Source: an uncultured Bacteroidales bacterium
GTDB taxonomy: Bacteria; Bacteroidota; Bacteroidia; Bacteroidales; Paludibacteraceae
Assembly (NCBI GenBank): GCA_944321895.1
Contig: CALUNA010000022.1
Location: 1 to 41,473 of the forward strand
Length of the DNA stretch: 41,473 nucleotides
Reading direction: 5' to 3'
The translations under genes were made by a program, and so were the position numbers. Shown piece after piece: positions 26,168 to 34,788 of the stretch. The notes beneath the pieces are model-generated. The model was not told where the DNA came from. It worked only from the letters and a program-made list of their open reading frames with translations, and did no database searches. The stretch's first letter is position 1. Every line of letters begins with the position of its first letter.

Positions 26168-28573
26168 TTAAAACTTGAACGAATAGCTTACGGATGGAAT
26201 TATGGGGAACAACGTGAGTTTCATCAGCCGATTCTGTACTGTTCCAGTTGCATCGGAAACACTGCTCTCGTAAATCAGGAACGGATTCATCTGGCAATAT
26301 GCATTGTATATGCTTATGTTCCATGTGCGTACGCCATGTTTTTTTTGCTTGTGAAAATTGATTCCCAAATCCAGGCGGTGATATGCTGGCATACGGTAGT
26401 TGTTACGTTCGCTGATATAGGTTATTTCCCCTTCGGCCGGATATTCCATACCCAGTACGGGTGGCGCATAATAAGTCTGCGTGCCCAATGTGCCGCAGTT
26501 GCCGCTGCTGAACACCCATGTTCCGGCAATATCTATACGGTCATTGAACTTATGCGCCACGGTCAGGCTGATATCGTGCCGGCGGTCATATTTGGCCGGG
26601 AACGGCCGACCGAAGTTCAGTTCCTCACCAGGGCGATCGAACAGACGCTCCGACTTGGACCATGTATAGCCTATCCAGCCTGTTGTATTGCCCAAAGTGC
26701 GTTGCACAAGGAATTCCACGCCATACGACCATCCCCGGCCCATGCATACCTTATCCTCCCAGCCGGTTGCCGCACCAAAAAAGGTAGCGCCATCCTTATA
26801 CTCAATTAAGTTATCCATGGTCTTGTAGTAGCCTTCCACGGAAAAATCAGCCCAATTCTTCAACTGATAAAAGACCCCGAGCGAAACCTGATGGGAATGC
26901 ATGGGCCGGATGCGCGCCGTAACCGGGACCCACAAATCGGTAGGCAGACTCAAGTTGTTGTTTGAGAGCATGTGCACATACTGGGTCATATAGGCATATC
27001 CGGCCTTGACAGACAAATCGTCCAACAGGAGCATGCGCAAACTGGCACGCGGCTGCACGGAATTGTAAAACGAACCTTGCACCCAGAATGCGGAATAACG
27101 CACTCCCACATTTCCCTTGAAACGGTAGCCCAACTGCATGTCATCTTCCACATAAACGGCAGCTTCATGGGCAAGTACATTGCGGTCACCGTAAGTAGTA
27201 TCCATATTCAGTTGCATTCCCTGGTCCGACATGTCATAGCGGGTTGTCTGCACTCCGGGTTTGAACGTATGGAACAAATACTCGGTACCGAAACGCAAGG
27301 TATGACTGCTTGCCGGGCGATATTCAAAATCAATCTTGCCCGTATAGTCGACAATACCGGACTTATAGGTTATGTTGCTTTCGCTACGCTCTGTCTTGCC
27401 ATTTTCCACAGCTTCCATTTCCGCTCCAAGTTTCATATTGTAACGGTAACGTGTCGCGTTGGCCGATACATCCATGAACAGCTTGGGTGATATGACATGA
27501 TTCCAACGCAAGGCCCCCACCAGATTGCCCCAGTTCCAGTCCATTTTCGTTTTTTCAAGCATGCTGTTCTCCGAAGTTTCCATATCCTTGGTCCGCATGT
27601 TTGCATAAATCACATCATCTCCCATATAATAACTCAAAAACAAACGGTCACGGTCGGAAAAACGATGGGTGATTTTTGCATTCACATCATAGAAATAATA
27701 TCCGGCCAGATTGCGTTTCATTCCTTCCTTGGCCCCAATGGCCATTAATACCGGTTGCGCCAGCAAGTCTGCATAGGTGCGCCGCGCCGAAACATTGAAC
27801 GATGTCTTGCCCTTCCAGATTGGACCTTCCACATTCACTTTGGCAGAAATCAGACCGACATTGACGTTGCCGTGGTAATTATACATGTCGCCATCATTGC
27901 TCCGGATATCGATAACGGATGACAAGCGTCCTCCGAAACGCGCCGGAAAACTTCCCTTGTAGAGCGTAACGTTCTTGATGGCATCCGCATTGAACACGGA
28001 AAAGAAACCGAACAAATGATTCACGTTGTGAACAGGCACACCATCCAGCAGCAACAGGTTTTCATCCGGGCCGCCGCCGCGCACATACATGCCTGCAGAA
28101 CCTTCCGTACCGGACTGCACGCCGGGCAGAAGCTGCAAAACCTTAATGACATCCGTCTCTCCAAACATGGTTGGCACCGACTTGATTTGCGCTATCGGTA
28201 CCTCTATGGCACTCATCTGGCTGCCACGGACTCCCAGATCGTTGCGTTGCCCGACAACCGTAACTTCCTGTAACTGCGTACTCTCGGACAACTGTACACT
28301 CATCACCGTGTCACTGGCAAGCCGGATTTGCAACATTGCCGTTTCATAGCCCACATAAGAAACAGCCAGACTAACCTCCCCTGCCGGAAGTGTCAGTGAA
28401 TAATGGCCGTAGGAATTTGTAACCGTACCTTTGCCCGAGTTGTTGTCAAACACAGTTGCACTCAGCAAGGTTTCGCCACTTGCGCGATCTGTCACATAAC
28501 CACTAATGGTAATCATTTGGGCACTCGCTGTAGCCGCAAATAAAAATGTTGCTAAAAAAAATAAATTTTTCAT
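26168..28573 (-). CDS. TonB-dependent receptor with carboxypeptidase-regulatory-like N-domain
   Basis: An 801-residue outer-membrane receptor. ATG 28573 is followed by a signal peptide (MKNLFFLATFLFAATASAQ). Residues about 22-105 form a CarboxypepD_reg-like domain (ITISGYVTDRASGETL, YGHYSLTLPAGE). Next come the TonB-box-like QEVTVVGQ, the plug domain (LQLLPGVQSGTEGSAGMYVRG, split here; LLLLDGVPVHNVNHLFGFFS, FPARFGGRLSSVIDIR) and a beta-barrel to the terminal aromatic (SYSFKF). This is the DUF4249-associated receptor type rather than SusC, as no SusD follows. The imported ligand is unknown. The pair is transcribed from the -7 box at 28597-28604. Confidence 0.93.
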   Translation of the reverse strand: MKNLFFLATFLFAATASAQMITISGYVTDRASGETLLSATVFDNNSGKGTVTNSYGHYSLTLPAGEVSLAVSYVGYETAMLQIRLASDTVMSVQLSESTQLQEVTVVGQRNDLGVRGSQMSAIEVPIAQIKSVPTMFGETDVIKVLQLLPGVQSGTEGSAGMYVRGGGPDENLLLLDGVPVHNVNHLFGFFSVFNADAIKNVTLYKGSFPARFGGRLSSVIDIRSNDGDMYNYHGNVNVGLISAKVNVEGPIWKGKTSFNVSARRTYADLLAQPVLMAIGAKEGMKRNLAGYYFYDVNAKITHRFSDRDRLFLSYYMGDDVIYANMRTKDMETSENSMLEKTKMDWNWGNLVGALRWNHVISPKLFMDVSANATRYRYNMKLGAEMEAVENGKTERSESNITYKSGIVDYTGKIDFEYRPASSHTLRFGTEYLFHTFKPGVQTTRYDMSDQGMQLNMDTTYGDRNVLAHEAAVYVEDDMQLGYRFKGNVGVRYSAFWVQGSFYNSVQPRASLRMLLLDDLSVKAGYAYMTQYVHMLSNNNLSLPTDLWVPVTARIRPMHSHQVSLGVFYQLKNWADFSVEGYYKTMDNLIEYKDGATFFGAATGWEDKVCMGRGWSYGVEFLVQRTLGNTTGWIGYTWSKSERLFDRPGEELNFGRPFPAKYDRRHDISLTVAHKFNDRIDIAGTWVFSSGNCGTLGTQTYYAPPVLGMEYPAEGEITYISERNNYRMPAYHRLDLGINFHKQKKHGVRTWNISIYNAYCQMNPFLIYESSVSDATGTVQNRLMKLTLFPIIPSVSYSFKF

Positions 28574-28596
28574 AGTCGTTTTTATTTTGAGGGCGG

Positions 28597-28604
28597 CAAA
28601 GATA
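28597..28604 (-). promoter_or_regulatory. Bacteroidetes -7 box (TATCTTTG) for the TonB receptor-DUF4249 pair
   Basis: TATCTTTG followed by CCGCC on the minus strand, 23 bp upstream of ATG 28573. It also argues against the longer in-frame start at 28669. Confidence 0.65.
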
Positions 28605-29051
28605 TGCCTTTTTCCATACACGCCAAATTTCAGGGCCGTTTTAGGCCGTCTGAAGCCCGTTTGCAGCATTTCCGAAAAGATGGCAATCTGCGAAACAGAT
28701 ATATAGGGAGTCGGTTTTGTTACAGAACGTTAAAGTTACCGAAAACCTGCACAAACCTTTAAAAACAGGCTTTCCCAAACGTATTTTTCACGGCCAGAAG
28801 CGATGTTTCCACCTTGGAAAAACACAAGATTATCGTGCCGGACACAAAGTATCCGGCAGAAGCAGCAATGTTTTGCCCTGTCAGAAACAGGAACATCAAA
28901 AAAGTTTCATTTCGGACAAGGCATACGCGCATGGGAAGTTACATTGTCCAGCTATTGAGCCCGGTTCCGAGCATCGGAACCAAATCCCTGAAAACATGAA
29001 AGGTTGCCGCAAGTCCGGCAACCTTTCATACATCAATTTCCTGAAAGCCAG
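28605..29051. other. Gene-free region with several hairpins
   Basis: About 450 bp without a credible gene between the TonB-receptor promoter and the M3 peptidase stop. Three inverted repeats lie within 190 bp: GCCGGA/TCCGGC (28837-28842/28852-28857), GGTTCCGA/TCGGAACC (28963-28970/28974-28981) and the 12-bp terminator stem at 28998-29027. No riboswitch class could be matched by eye. Confidence 0.45.
28998..29027 (-). terminator. Terminator of the M3 peptidase transcript
   Basis: A perfect 12-bp stem (GAAAGGTTGCCG 28998-29009 / CGGCAACCTTTC 29016-29027) with a 6-nt loop, 24 bp past the peptidase stop. On the minus strand the stem is followed by ATGTTTTC, a weak T-tract. Confidence 0.7.
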
Positions 29052-31142
29052 TTATTTTATTCCATCATGCTTCAACAAGGCATCTATGGTTGGTTTCTGG
29101 CCGCGGAAACGCTGGTACAGCACCATCGGATCTTCAGTTGCCCCCCGTTCCAGAATATTTGTGCGGAAACTGTCTGCCGTTTTTTTGTCAAAGATACCGT
29201 TTTCCATGAACACGGAGAAGGCATCGGCCGCCAGCACTTCCGTCCACTTGTAGCTGTAATAGCCTGCTGCATAACCACCTGAGAACAAATGTCCGAATGT
29301 CGGACTCAAAGCCGTATTGCATTGTACGGGAAGAATGTCGGTAGCCGCCACAGCCGCTTTCTCAAAAGCAACGACATTTCCTTCAAAAGGTTCGGTGAGT
29401 GTATGCCATGCCATGTCGAGGAATCCGAAATTCAGTTGGCGCACACACAGGTAACCGGCGTTGTAGTTGGCAGCATCCCTGATTTTCTGCACCAGTTCGG
29501 CTGGAATTTTCTCGCCGGTCTGATAATGTACTGCAAATTCATCCAGAAATTCCTTCTGGCATGCCCAGTTTTCCATTATCTGTGATGGCAGTTCTACAAA
29601 ATCGCGGTATACATTTGTACCGGAGAGGCTTTCGTATGTGCAGTCGGTCAACATGCCATGCAGGGCGTGTCCGAACTCATGCAGGAAAGTGGTCAGTTCA
29701 TCATATGTCAGCAAAGCGGGTTTGTCTTGTGTTGGCCGCGTGAAATTCATGACAATGATGATTTGCGGGCGGCTGTCCTTGCGGCCATCCTTCCATTGTC
29801 CCTTGAACTCGCTCATCCAGGCACCGGCACGCTTGCCTTCGCGCGGATGGAAATCGGCATAAAACACGGCAACATGCTTGCCACGGCTGTCGGTTACATC
29901 ATAGGCAACTACTTCAGGGTGATACACCTGTATTTTGTCGTTGCGTGTAAACTTAATTCCATACAGTTTATTGGCAAGCCCGAAAACACCTTTCTTGACA
30001 TTTTCCAGTTCGAAATAAAGACGCAATATTTCGTCGTTAATGGAAAATTTCTCGTTTTTGAGTTTTTCGGAATAGTAACTCCAGTCCCATGGCTGCACTT
30101 TGGCATAAAATCCATGTGCCGTGGCATATTCCTGTACTTCGGCATATTCGCGTTCCGCGACAGGCTTGTAGGCCTCCAGCAACTGGTTGAGCAGGTTGTA
30201 CACATTTTCCTGGTTGGCCGCCATGCGGTGCTTGAGCACATATTCGGCATACGACTGTTTGCCGAGCAATTTGGCAATAGCCAGCCGTGTGTTTACAATG
30301 TCAATGACATTCTGTCGGTTGTCATATTCGCCGCCCTGCAGGCAAAGCGTATTGTTGGCTTCCCACAACTCGCGGCGCAAGTCACGGTTATCGGCATATT
30401 TCAGGAAGGGTACGACTGTGGTCGGCTTCAAGTTTAACAACCAGCCTTCCTTGCCCTGCTTCCGGGCATTTTCCGCCAACATCTGTTTGGTATCTTCCGA
30501 CAAGCCGCTCAACAATGACTCATCGGTCAGCAGCATTTCCCATGCATTGGTGGCTTTCAGCACGTTTTGTCCGAAGTTGAGCGTCAGCAGGCTCAGCTTT
30601 TTTGTCAATTCGCGATATACGGCTTTGTCTTCTTCCGACAAATTGGCCCCGTTGTCAGCGAAGCTGTCATACGTATCCTGCAACAACTTGGCCTCTTCCA
30701 CCGTGAGTTTCAGTTTGTCCTTTTGCTCGTACACGGTTTTGATGCGTGCAAACAGGGATTCGTTCAAGGATATGGCATTGCTGTGCTCGCTCATTTTGGG
30801 TGAGAGTTCCTGTGCAATAGCCTGCAAGTCGTCGTTTGTTTCTGCACTCAGCAGGTTGTAGAAGACGCCGCCCACCCGATTCAGCAGCCTGCCGGATTTT
30901 TCCAAGGCGACAATGGTATTTTCAAATGTGGCCGGTTCCGGATTATTCACTATGGCATCGATTTCGGCTCTTTGCTGTTTCATTCCCTCTTCAAAAGCCG
31001 GCATGTAATGCTCCAGTTTTATTTCCTGGAAAGGGCAAGTTTCATAAGGAGTGTCAAAAGGTTTCAATAATGGGTTTTCCGCCGCCTGAATTGCGGTCGT
31101 TCCTGTCAATAAGGCCATAAGGGCAAGATTTTTTAATTTCAT
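29052..31142 (-). CDS. Secreted M3 family zinc metallopeptidase (oligopeptidase/dipeptidyl carboxypeptidase type)
   Basis: A 696-residue protein with a signal peptide (MKLKNLALMALLTGTTAIQA), so it acts outside the cytoplasm. The zinc site HEFGH starts at H488 (H488, H492; catalytic E489) with the third ligand E517 in DFVELPSQIMENW, the M3 arrangement. The N-terminal helical half begins NPLLKPFDTPYETCPFQEIKLEHYMPAFEEG (cited in part), as in Dcp/OpdA-like enzymes. YSYKWTEVLAADAFSVF and the C-terminal PTIDALLKHDGI are family-typical. It hydrolyses short peptides. ATG 31142 overlaps the stop of the T9SS-cargo gene (ATGA), so expression is coupled. Confidence 0.95.
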   Translation of the reverse strand: MKLKNLALMALLTGTTAIQAAENPLLKPFDTPYETCPFQEIKLEHYMPAFEEGMKQQRAEIDAIVNNPEPATFENTIVALEKSGRLLNRVGGVFYNLLSAETNDDLQAIAQELSPKMSEHSNAISLNESLFARIKTVYEQKDKLKLTVEEAKLLQDTYDSFADNGANLSEEDKAVYRELTKKLSLLTLNFGQNVLKATNAWEMLLTDESLLSGLSEDTKQMLAENARKQGKEGWLLNLKPTTVVPFLKYADNRDLRRELWEANNTLCLQGGEYDNRQNVIDIVNTRLAIAKLLGKQSYAEYVLKHRMAANQENVYNLLNQLLEAYKPVAEREYAEVQEYATAHGFYAKVQPWDWSYYSEKLKNEKFSINDEILRLYFELENVKKGVFGLANKLYGIKFTRNDKIQVYHPEVVAYDVTDSRGKHVAVFYADFHPREGKRAGAWMSEFKGQWKDGRKDSRPQIIIVMNFTRPTQDKPALLTYDELTTFLHEFGHALHGMLTDCTYESLSGTNVYRDFVELPSQIMENWACQKEFLDEFAVHYQTGEKIPAELVQKIRDAANYNAGYLCVRQLNFGFLDMAWHTLTEPFEGNVVAFEKAAVAATDILPVQCNTALSPTFGHLFSGGYAAGYYSYKWTEVLAADAFSVFMENGIFDKKTADSFRTNILERGATEDPMVLYQRFRGQKPTIDALLKHDGIK

Positions 31143-32473
31143 TGTTTTATCAGTTTGGTTACAAAAGTTCCTGATTCGCTTTCCGCCCGCAACATATAGA
31201 CTCCCGGCTGTCGGGCGGATATGTCAATGACACCGGTCCTGTTTGTATTGACACACGCGGAAACCAGGGAGCCATCAAGCGCAAAGATATGCCACGAGAC
31301 AATATTATATTTTCCTGTGTCAATATAATAGATTCCGTCCGATGGATTGGGATATACATGCAGATCGGTCATTCCGGATTCGATATTTTCGGTGGCAGTG
31401 CGCTGGTTGTAGGTTATTTCCATGTTGTATCCGATTTTCGATTCCACATTGTCGGCACTGAACACATAGGGCAACCAGGTAGTGTTTTGCATGCCGTCAT
31501 CACCTCCCCAGAAACTGAATTCCGACAGGATTTCCGTCTTTTGCGGATAAGAAGAATTATCGTAATAGATGACCGACATTGTACGCCAGCTGTCATACAG
31601 AGGCATTTGCAGAGAACGCTCCGTCATGAATCCGTCTGCATCGTATTCATAAACGTAACGCATGTTGTCAATCCAACATTCAACATTCCAATACTGGTAG
31701 GTTTCCGAAACCAGTCTGTCATTGTCGTAGTCGTACGCCGTATTGGAGACATTGACCCAATCATATCCTGCCGATGTTTCCTGCCATTCCTGATTCAGCA
31801 TGTAGACCAACCGGCCAGCCGTATCATAAATCCATTTGAATTGCATGTGGTTTTCCTGTTCAGAACCCGTCCCGCGGCGCAAAATCTGCTGCAGCGGCTT
31901 GCCATCATCCGCATACGAGCAATCAACCTCATACAAGACCTTGCCCGTACCGTCGGCTACGGAAAACTTGTTCAACAAACCGCGCGTATCATACACAAAT
32001 TCCTTTTGCGAAGAAATCTGTTCGGGACTTTCTTCCGCATCTGCATAGAACCGTTCGCTCAAAAGGCGCCCTTCCTCATCATACTCCCGGCTCGTGATTT
32101 TCGATGCCGTTCCGGTGTCCGATTCCCAATTGCCGGTTTCCTTAATCGTCACAGGCAAATCACCGGCATATTCCGTAACAATTTCATATACCCGTTTCCT
32201 GTTGCTTCCTGCATATTCATAAAATGTCTGGGTACTCAGACCGGCGTCATAAATCCACTCCACCTGGGAAACATTCTTCCATTGTGTGCCAATGAGTTCC
32301 TTTTCCGTTTCCAATGTCTTCATGCCTGCCTGGTTATACAAATAGGAATAGAACAACCGTGCAGTATCGTTGTATACCGTTATTGATTGGACAACAGGCA
32401 TTTCTTGCGCACCTAAGCCAAGAAAAGGAAACAGAATCATTATGATTTTTATATTCCGCCTGAATCTGAACAC
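31139..32473 (-). CDS. T9SS type A sorting-domain protein with YD-like repeats
   Basis: A 444-residue secreted protein. The start is GTG 32473; an ATG at 32440 would cut the signal peptide (residues about 1-22, to GLGAQ). The middle (about 60-300) consists of short strand repeats such as REYDEEGRLLSERFY, EFVYDTRGLLNKF, KWIYDTAGRLVYML and YEYDADGFMTERSL, which resemble RHS/YD repeats. The last about 80 residues are a T9SS type A domain: LHVYPNPSDGIYYID, a strand-rich core and PGVYMLRAES, ending TKLIKQ. It is therefore exported through the outer membrane. It is coupled to the M3 peptidase. Function unknown. Confidence 0.88.
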   Translation of the reverse strand: MFRFRRNIKIIMILFPFLGLGAQEMPVVQSITVYNDTARLFYSYLYNQAGMKTLETEKELIGTQWKNVSQVEWIYDAGLSTQTFYEYAGSNRKRVYEIVTEYAGDLPVTIKETGNWESDTGTASKITSREYDEEGRLLSERFYADAEESPEQISSQKEFVYDTRGLLNKFSVADGTGKVLYEVDCSYADDGKPLQQILRRGTGSEQENHMQFKWIYDTAGRLVYMLNQEWQETSAGYDWVNVSNTAYDYDNDRLVSETYQYWNVECWIDNMRYVYEYDADGFMTERSLQMPLYDSWRTMSVIYYDNSSYPQKTEILSEFSFWGGDDGMQNTTWLPYVFSADNVESKIGYNMEITYNQRTATENIESGMTDLHVYPNPSDGIYYIDTGKYNIVSWHIFALDGSLVSACVNTNRTGVIDISARQPGVYMLRAESESGTFVTKLIKQ

Positions 32474-32550
32474 GTTTATTTTTATATTTTGGCCGCACGC
32501 GCACGTGCGATATGCGCGTACGATAATTACGATAATTTGCTAAAAACGGG

Positions 32551-32558
32551 CAAAGATA
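32551..32558 (-). promoter_or_regulatory. Bacteroidetes -7 box (TATCTTTG) for the T9SS-cargo/M3 peptidase unit
   Basis: TATCTTTG followed by CCCG on the minus strand, 78 bp upstream of the GTG start at 32473. The intervening leader includes a GC-rich self-complementary segment (GCGCACGTGCGC-like, near 32497-32510). Confidence 0.55.
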
Positions 32559-32616
32559 AGACTTTTTACCGGAACGTAAAAATTTCCATCCTCCTGCTTG
32601 TTTCAAAAATAATTTG

Positions 32617-32624
32617 TAATATTG
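32617..32624 (+). promoter_or_regulatory. Weak -7-like box (TAATATTG) for the CBM9-like gene
   Basis: TAATATTG followed by CAAAC deviates from TAnnTTTG at one position and lies 27 bp upstream of ATG 32651. A TTG at 32598-32600 is a possible upstream element. Weak evidence. Confidence 0.35.
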
Positions 32625-32650
32625 CAAACAAAAAAATCCAGAGAAGCAAA

Positions 32651-33304
32651 ATGAAGAAAAGACAAATTACCGTGCCCTATGCACCACAATTGGAAGGCCA
32701 GTCTGTTGAACACATTAACCGGTTATTGGACGAGTGTGGAGCCATGACCCGCATTGATTGTGTCAACTGGCAGAAACAATATCCGTACATGCCCCTCACA
32801 ACAGTAGCCATTGCACGTACGTCAACAATGCTGTATATCAAATATATGGTTAACGGAACCATGTTGAAAGCATTATACAGTAATGACCTTGATCCTGTTT
32901 ACAAAGACAGCTGCGTCGAATTTTTTTGCCAGCTTCCCGGCATGGACACCTATATGAATTTTGAATTCAACTGCATAGGGACCTGCCTGGCGAGCACACG
33001 CAAATCGCGCGATGAAGGCATTGTCCTGCGTACGCCTGAAGAACTGAAACAAATCATACGTTATTCTTCGCTCGGCAAACGTGCCTTTTGCGAGATGGAA
33101 GGCATGTTCGAATGGGAGCTTACCGTAGGTATTCCGTTCTCCATCATGGGGATAGATCCGACACATCTGCCTGAAAAAATCAGCGGAAATTTCTATAAAT
33201 GCGCCGATGACACCAATTCCCCGCATTTTGTCAGCTGGAGCCCGATTGACACACCGGAGCCTGATTTCCACCGGCCGGAATTTTTCGGTGACATACTGTT
33301 CTGA
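32651..33304 (+). CDS. Carbohydrate-binding family 9-like protein
   Basis: A 217-residue protein; ATG 32651 (MKKRQITVPYAPQLEG). It matches the CBM9-like fold: WQKQYPYMPLTTVAIARTST at the N-terminal strands, then LYIKYMVNGTMLKALYSNDLDPVYKDSCVEFF (cited in part; 'V..d.c.EfF' core), YMNFEFNCIGTCLAS, and the end strand motif WELTVGIPFSIMG, then GNFYKCADDT and HFVSWSPIDTPEPDFHRPEFFG. No signal peptide is visible, unusual for a carbohydrate-binding protein. Related stand-alone proteins occur in Bacteroidetes with no known role. It converges on the T9SS type B gene across a shared terminator. Confidence 0.8.
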   Translation: MKKRQITVPYAPQLEGQSVEHINRLLDECGAMTRIDCVNWQKQYPYMPLTTVAIARTSTMLYIKYMVNGTMLKALYSNDLDPVYKDSCVEFFCQLPGMDTYMNFEFNCIGTCLASTRKSRDEGIVLRTPEELKQIIRYSSLGKRAFCEMEGMFEWELTVGIPFSIMGIDPTHLPEKISGNFYKCADDTNSPHFVSWSPIDTPEPDFHRPEFFGDILF

Positions 33305-33327
33305 AACCACATGCTTCTTACATAACG

Positions 33328-33366
33328 AAATACCGGACGTGCTTCAAAAAAACACGTCCGGTATTT
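33328..33366. terminator. Bidirectional terminator
   Basis: A perfect 14-bp stem (AAATACCGGACGTG 33328-33341 / CACGTCCGGTATTT 33353-33366) with an A-rich 11-nt loop. It has A/T tails on both sides and lies between the convergent CBM9-like and T9SS type B genes. Confidence 0.9.
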
Positions 33367-33388
33367 TACATCCATGACAACGCCTCTG

Positions 33389-34633
33389 TCACCGCAGCAG
33401 CGTGACATCGCCTTTGCGCTTATATTCAACGCCATCCGATCCTTTTCCCTGGATGATATAGAAATAGACGCCTGCAGCCGCCGACCTGCCGTTAATGGTT
33501 CCGTTCCAGCCTTTGGTCGGGTCTGTCCACTCGAACACCTTGCGCCCCCAGCGGTTGTAAATCCAGCCGTGAAATTCGATAATGGATTTGTAAGCCACGC
33601 GGAACTCATCATTCTTGCCGTCACCGTTCGGAGTGAACACGTTGGGAACTTCCAACATCGATTCCATCACATCAACCGTAACTGTCGTAGAATCCATGCA
33701 GCCGTATGAATTGGTCACCATAAGGTTCACGGTATAGTTGCCAAACTCGTTGAACGTGTAGCGGTGTTCTCTGTCGGAACGCTGCACAATCAAGGCGCTG
33801 TCCTTGTAGATTTTCCACTGGTAATATTCGGCCACGGGTTCATTGGCAACCGCCGTAAACAGCACTTCAAGCGGCGCGGAACCGCTGAGCGCAGTTGTTG
33901 TTGACGGCCGGTCCGATTCGTTCAACGCATCGCGAGTCACGGTTGTGGTCAATATCGTATCGCGAATGGCTACAGCCATATATTCGGCCGTTTGTATGCT
34001 TACCGGCTGCAAGTACAGCTTTGCCGCAAACTGGTCGCCGGAAAGCGTGTATGCCGTATTCACGTATGCCGGCGGAGCCGTAATGTTAGTTGAGAACCCA
34101 CTCACGGTCTGTTGCGTTTCCACGGTTTCCCAATTGTCACCGGCCCATTGCAAAGTTTGCCACTCCAAAGTAAACTCCCTGTATATCGTATTTTTGATTC
34201 CTTGTGGCGTATAATACTCGAAATTTGGCGCACTGCCTTCAAGCATCAGCAAGGTGTTCTCGCAAGCATATTCATAATCCGGTTGCACGTAAAAATCCGT
34301 AAATACCGGCAAATGGGCGGAATAATCTATCACCCAAAATGTTACGCTGTCCTTACCTGCCTTCAGTATATAGCCCGTCGCATCCTCCGGACTGAGTTCG
34401 TTGATGCCGGAAGCCACGTTCGTACCGTCAAACTTATACCACATAACAGGAGTTTCCGTTCCCATATAAGATATTTCGGCATTATCCAAACTGGGAAACA
34501 GAAACACATAATCCACGCCGGAAGGATTCGGATAGGAATAACTGTTGTCTGGCGTTACTTTGATTTGTGACCAGACACTTCCGGCAACCGACAACAAGAC
34601 ACAAATGAACAGAAGTTTTTTCATTATTTTCAT
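33389..34633 (-). CDS. T9SS type B (gliding-motility-associated C-terminal domain) protein with PKD-like domain
   Basis: A 414-residue secreted protein. ATG 34633 or 34624 can start it; both give the signal peptide KKLLFICVLLSVAGSVWSQ. Longer in-frame starts lie upstream of the promoter. A central strand-rich region has no clear match. A PKD-like domain (about 255-335) shows SGSAPLEVLFTAV, YYQWKIYKDS, HRYTFNEFGNYTVNLMVTN. The C-terminal about 85 residues form the type B sorting domain: VPNVFTPNGDGKNDEFRV, FHGWIYNRWGRKVFEW, GWNGTINGRSAAAGVYFYII. It is exported by T9SS and probably surface-attached. Function unknown. Confidence 0.9.
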   Translation of the reverse strand: MKIMKKLLFICVLLSVAGSVWSQIKVTPDNSYSYPNPSGVDYVFLFPSLDNAEISYMGTETPVMWYKFDGTNVASGINELSPEDATGYILKAGKDSVTFWVIDYSAHLPVFTDFYVQPDYEYACENTLLMLEGSAPNFEYYTPQGIKNTIYREFTLEWQTLQWAGDNWETVETQQTVSGFSTNITAPPAYVNTAYTLSGDQFAAKLYLQPVSIQTAEYMAVAIRDTILTTTVTRDALNESDRPSTTTALSGSAPLEVLFTAVANEPVAEYYQWKIYKDSALIVQRSDREHRYTFNEFGNYTVNLMVTNSYGCMDSTTVTVDVMESMLEVPNVFTPNGDGKNDEFRVAYKSIIEFHGWIYNRWGRKVFEWTDPTKGWNGTINGRSAAAGVYFYIIQGKGSDGVEYKRKGDVTLLR

Positions 34634-34643
34634 TTTAAGGTGG

Positions 34644-34651
34644 CAAAGATA
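34644..34651 (-). promoter_or_regulatory. Bacteroidetes -7 box (TATCTTTG) for the T9SS type B gene
   Basis: TATCTTTG followed by CCACC on the minus strand ends only 10 bp before ATG 34633 and 19 bp before ATG 34624. Transcription would start about 4-8 nt after the box, which favours ATG 34624 or a very short leader. Confidence 0.6.
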
Positions 34652-34776
34652 GGCAAGAACACGCAAAAAAACAAGGACAGAATGCAAAAGAACACACGCC
34701 CAGCCAAGTGTTTTTTTACAAGACGGGAACAATGCGGCTGTTTGTACAAACATTTTCTTGTTTCCGCCCTTTTCCT

Positions 34777-34784
34777 TACCTTTG
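34777..34784 (+). promoter_or_regulatory. Bacteroidetes -7 box (TACCTTTG) immediately before gldG
   Basis: TACCTTTG followed by CCGC ends 4 bp before the gldG ATG (34789). If it is the promoter, the transcript would be leaderless or nearly so. Confidence 0.55.
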
Positions 34785-34788
34785 CCGC

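Noticed and set aside
31289-32386. 365-codon plus-strand frame
   Set aside because: Antisense shadow of the T9SS/YD-repeat gene, which has a signal peptide and sorting domain.
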